Below are positions 6,548 to 10,032 of a DNA stretch of 10,032 bases, piece by piece. The position numbers and the translations under genes are program-made. Position 1 is the stretch's first letter. Every line of letters begins with the position of its first letter. Source of the DNA: Brevundimonas vancanneytii (GTDB taxonomy: Bacteria > Pseudomonadota > Alphaproteobacteria > Caulobacterales > Caulobacteraceae); assembly GCA_945874855.1 (NCBI GenBank), contig CAMCIP010000076.1:1-10032 (forward strand). The letters run 5' to 3'. Under the pieces are notes generated by a model that was given only the letters and a program-made list of their open reading frames with translations, did not search any database and was not told where the DNA came from.

Positions 6548-6567
6548 AACCCGGGCGCGCCTGCGTA
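6542..6567 (+). promoter_or_regulatory. Candidate ECF sigma promoter for the flavoprotein-DUF1365 operon
   Basis: TCATCC (6542-6547), a 16-base spacer and CGTA (6564-6567) mirror the element on the other strand; both -10 regions read CTGCGTA. Transcription would start near 6573-6576, leaving a leader of about 20 bases that contains the strong AGGAGG ribosome binding site at 6583-6588 before the ATG at 6593. Confidence 0.6.
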
Positions 6568-6592
6568 GTTCCGCGACGCTTCAGGAGGACGC

Positions 6593-7957
6593 ATGACCCC
6601 GCATCTGGCCAGCCGGACCCCCGCCCCCCATCCCGGCCGACGCATCGCCGTGGTCGGATCCGGCATCGCGGGTCTGTCGGCGGCCTGGCTGCTGTCGCGC
6701 GGCCATGACGTCACCCTGTTCGAGGCCGCCGACCGGCTGGGCGGCCACTCCAACACCGTCGAGGCGCCCTCGCCCGCCGGCCCCGTCGCGGTCGACACCG
6801 GCTTCATCGTCTACAATGAGGCCAACTATCCCAATCTGGTCGCCCTGTTCGACCATCTGGGCGTGCCGACCAAGGCGGCCCACATGTCCTTCGCCGTGTC
6901 GATGGATGACGGCGCGCTGGAATACTCCAGCCACGGCCTGCGCGCCCTGTTCGCCCAGAAGCGCAACTCCGTCTCGCCGAAATTCTGGGGCATGATCGGC
7001 GATCTGCTGCGCTTCCAGAAACAGGCGCCGCTGGACCTGCCCGACCTCGACCGAACCGGCGAGAGCCTGCAGGCCTACCTGGACCGCAAGGGCTTCGGCC
7101 GTCTGTTTCGCGACGCCCATCTCCTGCCCCAGGCCGCGGCCATCTGGTCCTCGACGCTCGACCAGATGCAGGCCTATCCGGCGGCCTCCTTCGTGCGCTT
7201 CTACATGAACCACAACCTGCTCAAGTACGACCTCAAGCCCACCTGGCGCACGGTCGACGGCGGCTCGCGCGAATATGTCACCCGCCTGCACGCCGACTTC
7301 ACCGGCCGCACCGTGCTGAACGCCGGCGTCACGGGCGTGGCGCGCGGGCTGGACGGCGCCGCCCTGCGCTTCGCCGACGGCCGCGTCGAGGGCTTCGACG
7401 ACGTCGTGCTGGCCGTCCATTCCGACCAGGCCCTGAAGCTTCTTGAGGCCCCCTCGGCCGAGGAGCGCGACCTGCTGGGCGCGATCCGCTACCGCCCCAA
7501 CCGCGCCGTCCTGCACCGCGACGTCGCCCTGATGCCCACCCGGCGGCGTGCCTGGGCGGCCTGGACCCATATGGGCCATTCCGACCGCGCGGGCGAAGGC
7601 GGTGTCACCTACTGGATGAACGAGCTCCAGTCCCTGCCCGGCGCCCCCCTTCTGGTCAGCCTGAACCCCGCGCGCGAGCCCGACCCCGAACTGGTCATCG
7701 GCCAGTGGGACTATGAGCACCCCGTCTTCGACGCCGCCGCCGTGGCCACCCAGAAGGACCTCTGGTCCCTGCAGGGCCGCCGCCACGTCTGGTTCTGCGG
7801 CGCCTGGTTCGGGGCCGGCTTCCACGAGGACGGCCTCCAGTCCGGCCTCGCCGTGGCCGAGCATCTCGGCGGCCTGCGCCGGCCCTGGTCGGTCGAGAAC
7901 GAGAGCGGCCGCATCCACCTCGGCGCGCCGGCCCCCGCCCTGGCGAAGGTGGCGTGA
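6593..7957 (+). CDS. FAD-dependent amine-oxidase-like oxidoreductase (NAD(P)/FAD-binding)
   Basis: This 454-residue flavoprotein has an N-terminal Rossmann dinucleotide-binding site: RRIAVVGSGIAGLSAAWLL with GxGxxG at Gly22, Gly24 and Gly27, and the ribose-binding Glu44 in LFEAADRLGGHSNT. The C-terminal FAD-contact region, CGAWFGAGFHEDGLQSGLAVAE, starts at about residue 402. The family (COG2907-type, flavin amine-oxidase fold) recurs with CFA-like methyltransferases and DUF1365 and is thought to oxidise or desaturate modified acyl chains rather than amines. Related genes of the R. sphaeroides RpoE-ChrR regulon have been tied to furan fatty acid synthesis; whether this protein is orthologous to one of those enzymes cannot be decided by eye. 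A perfect AGGAGG at 6583-6588 sets the start. Its stop overlaps the DUF1365 GTG start by four bases, so the two are translationally coupled. No signal peptide is seen; it should act at the cytoplasmic membrane face. Confidence 0.93.
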   Translation: MTPHLASRTPAPHPGRRIAVVGSGIAGLSAAWLLSRGHDVTLFEAADRLGGHSNTVEAPSPAGPVAVDTGFIVYNEANYPNLVALFDHLGVPTKAAHMSFAVSMDDGALEYSSHGLRALFAQKRNSVSPKFWGMIGDLLRFQKQAPLDLPDLDRTGESLQAYLDRKGFGRLFRDAHLLPQAAAIWSSTLDQMQAYPAASFVRFYMNHNLLKYDLKPTWRTVDGGSREYVTRLHADFTGRTVLNAGVTGVARGLDGAALRFADGRVEGFDDVVLAVHSDQALKLLEAPSAEERDLLGAIRYRPNRAVLHRDVALMPTRRRAWAAWTHMGHSDRAGEGGVTYWMNELQSLPGAPLLVSLNPAREPDPELVIGQWDYEHPVFDAAAVATQKDLWSLQGRRHVWFCGAWFGAGFHEDGLQSGLAVAEHLGGLRRPWSVENESGRIHLGAPAPALAKVA

Positions 7958-8733
7958 GGGACCTCGCCGCCCCCGCCCATGCCCTCTACGTCGGCGAGGT
8001 CGTCCACCGCCGGGTGGAAGGCTTCGCCCACCGCCTGCGCTACCGCGTCTACATGCTGCTGCTCGACCTCGACCGGATCGACACCGAGCGCCCGCGCCTG
8101 CTGGGTCGCGGCCGTTTCGGCCTGATCGGCTGGCGGCCGGCCGACCACGGCGACGGCTCCGGCACGCCCCTGCGTCCCCAGATCGAGGCCCATCTGGCCG
8201 CCGTCGGCGTCGCCCTGGACGGCGGGCCCATCCGTCTGCTCACCATGCCGCGCGTGCTGGGCTACGGCTTCAATCCCATCTGCGTCTACTTCTGCCACGG
8301 CCCCGGCGGCGACCTGCGCGCCCTGGTACATGAGGTGACCAACACCTTCGGCGAGCGGCACAGCTACGTCATCCCGGCCACGGTCGGCCCCGACGGGATT
8401 GTCCGCCAGGCCGTGGCCAAGACCCATTTCGTCTCGCCCTTCATGGACATGGCGCTGGACTATGCCTTCACCGTCCGCCCTCCGGCCAGGGCCGTGTCGG
8501 TGTCCATCGCCGTGCGTCGCGGCCCGACACCCGTCCTGACCGCGTCCTTCACCGGCGACCGCCGCCCCCTGACCGACGCCGCCCTGGGGCGTGTCCTGGC
8601 CACCCATGCCCTGCTGACCTTCAAGGTCACCTGGGGCATCCACTGGGAGGCCTTCCTCGGCATGCTAAAGGGCGCCCGCTACCGCCACCGCGGCCCGACG
8701 CCCAGGGCGCCGATCACGGCCGGCGAGGGCTGA
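7954..8733 (+). CDS. DUF1365 domain-containing protein
   Basis: The product (259 residues) is a DUF1365 protein of unknown biochemical activity. Family landmarks are the N-terminal ALYVGEVVHRRVEGFAHRLRYRVYML (10-34, landmark only), RLLTMPRVLGYGFNPICVYFC (94-114, landmark only), EVTNTFGERHSYV (127-139) and KTHFVSPFMDM (156-166). The conserved His, Asn and Arg residues suggest an enzyme or a ligand-binding protein. GTG 7954 is chosen because it overlaps the flavoprotein stop as GTGA, and the N-terminus then fits the family closely. It is the second gene of the operon driven from the ECF-type promoter. The consistent association of DUF1365 with flavin amine oxidase and CFA-like genes points to a step or accessory role in acyl-chain modification. 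The C-terminal ARYRHRG segment is basic. It converges with the DUF1501 gene, the two stops being only 15 bases apart. Confidence 0.93.
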   Translation: MRDLAAPAHALYVGEVVHRRVEGFAHRLRYRVYMLLLDLDRIDTERPRLLGRGRFGLIGWRPADHGDGSGTPLRPQIEAHLAAVGVALDGGPIRLLTMPRVLGYGFNPICVYFCHGPGGDLRALVHEVTNTFGERHSYVIPATVGPDGIVRQAVAKTHFVSPFMDMALDYAFTVRPPARAVSVSIAVRRGPTPVLTASFTGDRRPLTDAALGRVLATHALLTFKVTWGIHWEAFLGMLKGARYRHRGPTPRAPITAGEG

Positions 8734-8748
8734 CGCCCGGGCGCGCCG

Positions 8749-10032
8749 TCACGGCGTGAGGAAGCCGAGATCCCGCGACGCGAAATTCCGCAGGTTCGGG
8801 AAGATCGCGTCGATACTGGCGTCCGAAGCGCCCAGCCAGCGTCCCATCGTCGCCGCATACTGGTCCACCGAGGTGGTGGGAACCAGCGAGGACCCGGCCA
8901 TGTCCGGGTTGCGGAACGATCCCAGATCCACGCCCAAGGTCGGATACTGGCCGTAGATGTCGCCGCCCCGAACGGCGCCGCCCATGACGAAATGGTGGCC
9001 GCCCCAGGCGTGGTCGGTCCCGTCGCCATTGGTCGTGAAGGTGCGCGAGAAGTCCGAGGCGGTGAAGGTGGTCACCGCATTGCGCATGTCCACCCCGCCC
9101 AGCGAGCCCAGCACGCCGTCGAAATAGGCCATGGCATGGGCCACCTTGGCGAGGTTGTTCGGCTGGGCGGTGTTCTGGACGTCGTGATTGTCCCAGCCGC
9201 CCAGGCTGACGAAGAAGACCTGCCGGCGCAGTCCCAGGGTGCTGTTCGCCGCGATCATCCGGGCCACGGTCTGCAGCTGTGTCGCCAGGGTATTGGTCTC
9301 GGCCGCCCGGGTGATGGGGTTGATATAGGTCGAGGGGGCCGGAACGGAGGTCACGGCGGACTGGGTGAAGGCAGAGTTGATCGACGTCGCCGCGCCGACC
9401 GACCGGCTGGTGACGGTCGCATAGTCCGCCGCGAACAGGCTGGCGGCGGTCGTGTCCTGGATCAGGCTGCGGACGCGCGCGGGCGCCACGCTCGATCCGA
9501 ACAGGGTCGTGGCCGTCCCGCCGTTGATGACCAGGGCCGGCTGGGCCGCCGTCGACATCTGGTACTGCACCACGCTCTGGCCGGACAGGAAGACCGCGTT
9601 GCCGGCCGTGGAGATGGCGGTGAACAGGCTGTTGGTCCCGTTCAGCCCCGCGAACAGGTCGCCGAACCGGCCCCCCCAGCCGACCCGCGCGCCCTCGGAG
9701 GCGCCGGCCTGCCAGGTCGACTGCTGGTCATTGTGCGAGAACAGATTGGAGGGAAAGGCGACCGTCCGGGCCTGGTATTGCGCCTTGGTGATCGGGCGGA
9801 TCAGGGTGCCGACATTGGCCACCACCGCCAGACGGTTCGCATCGAACAGGGTCTTCAGCGGGCCCAGCATGGGATGCAGGGCAAAGGTCCGGACCGAGGC
9901 ATTGGTCCCGGCCGGAATGGGGTTGGGCGTGCGCGGCACGATCGGCAGGACCCCGCCCCAGGCCTCGGGCGAGCGCGCGGTGACGGTGCGGCCCGTCACG
10001 GGCGAGACCAGGCCGACCGCCGTCGGCGGCGT
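8749..10032 (-). CDS. DUF1501 domain-containing protein, N-terminus beyond window
   Basis: The minus-strand frame is open to the right edge, showing 427 residues plus the stop. Characteristic DUF1501 segments are FALHPMLGPLKTLFDANRLAV, LFSHNDQQSTWQAG, FVSLGGWDNHDVQNT, TTFTASDFSRTFTTNGDGTDHAWGGHHFVMGG and the GQYPTLGVDLGS region (landmarks only). These proteins resemble sulfatase/alkaline-phosphatase-fold enzymes, with conserved His and Asp that may bind metal, and are usually exported by the Tat system. The Tat signal, if present, lies past the window edge: the visible part starts about where the family has completed its first beta-alpha unit. An in-frame GTG at 9999 is not a believable start because the upstream frame remains open and coding-like. 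DUF1501 genes are typically followed or preceded by DUF1800 genes; the partner would be outside this window. Substrate unknown. Confidence 0.92.
   Translation of the reverse strand, partial: TPPTAVGLVSPVTGRTVTARSPEAWGGVLPIVPRTPNPIPAGTNASVRTFALHPMLGPLKTLFDANRLAVVANVGTLIRPITKAQYQARTVAFPSNLFSHNDQQSTWQAGASEGARVGWGGRFGDLFAGLNGTNSLFTAISTAGNAVFLSGQSVVQYQMSTAAQPALVINGGTATTLFGSSVAPARVRSLIQDTTAASLFAADYATVTSRSVGAATSINSAFTQSAVTSVPAPSTYINPITRAAETNTLATQLQTVARMIAANSTLGLRRQVFFVSLGGWDNHDVQNTAQPNNLAKVAHAMAYFDGVLGSLGGVDMRNAVTTFTASDFSRTFTTNGDGTDHAWGGHHFVMGGAVRGGDIYGQYPTLGVDLGSFRNPDMAGSSLVPTTSVDQYAATMGRWLGASDASIDAIFPNLRNFASRDLGFLTP

Noticed and set aside
6581..7918. Long minus-strand open frame opposite the flavoprotein gene
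   Set aside because: Its Gly/Ala/Val/Gln-rich translation lacks any domain, while the plus strand has the GxGxxG motif, ribosome binding site and operon overlap.
8744..8756. CGCCG-TCA-CGGCG hairpin at the convergent end of DUF1365 and DUF1501
   Set aside because: The stem is only 5 bp, overlaps the DUF1501 stop codon and has no T-tract on either side.
9997..9999. GTG as the start of the DUF1501 gene
   Set aside because: The frame stays open to the window edge and the family N-terminal region would be missing, so the gene more likely continues beyond the window.

Overview
The window looks like chromosomal DNA from a GC-rich alphaproteobacterium. The extreme C/G bias at third codon positions, GTG starts, tightly packed short operons and the family mix (DUF459-type SGNH hydrolase, DUF1501, DUF2177, DUF1365) would suit the Caulobacterales, for example Brevundimonas. 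That placement is inferred from style and gene content, not from a marker gene. No tRNA, rRNA, CRISPR array, transposase or phage gene was seen.

Layout, left to right: (1) the N-terminal part of an envelope-anchored SGNH/GDSL hydrolase on the minus strand, running off the left edge; (2) an orphan hypothetical gene, visibly AT-richer than its surroundings; (3) a small PlsC-type lysophospholipid acyltransferase (minus), divergent across a 348-base non-coding gap from an AraC-family regulator; (4) the AraC gene overlapping a small cupin gene by ATGA, followed closely by a CPBP (CAAX-protease-like) membrane protein; (5) a membrane-lipid modification locus: DUF2177 membrane protein and a cyclopropane-synthase-like methyltransferase on the minus strand, facing away from a flavin amine-oxidase-like protein and DUF1365 on the plus strand; (6) a DUF1501 protein, convergent and running off the right edge.

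The most informative part is locus (5). The spacer between the methyltransferase and the flavoprotein holds two near-identical promoter-like elements in mirror orientation: TCATCC, 16 bases, then CGTA, once on each strand. The two -35 hexamers form a 15-bp palindrome centred at 6540. This resembles the RpoE-ChrR (ECF11) promoter class, which in Rhodobacter sphaeroides controls a singlet-oxygen response that includes homologous lipid genes. The simplest reading is that one ECF sigma factor, not encoded here, switches on both arms together. The enzymes would then act on acyl chains of existing phospholipids: methyl transfer by the CFA-like enzyme, a flavin-dependent redox step, and unknown roles for DUF1365 and DUF2177. 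A hairpin followed by a T-tract lies between the methyltransferase and DUF2177 and may reduce expression of the latter.

The genes from about 951 to 4780 look like a mixed accessory segment with weaker functional coherence. The AraC-cupin pair is translationally coupled; the other genes there may be independent.
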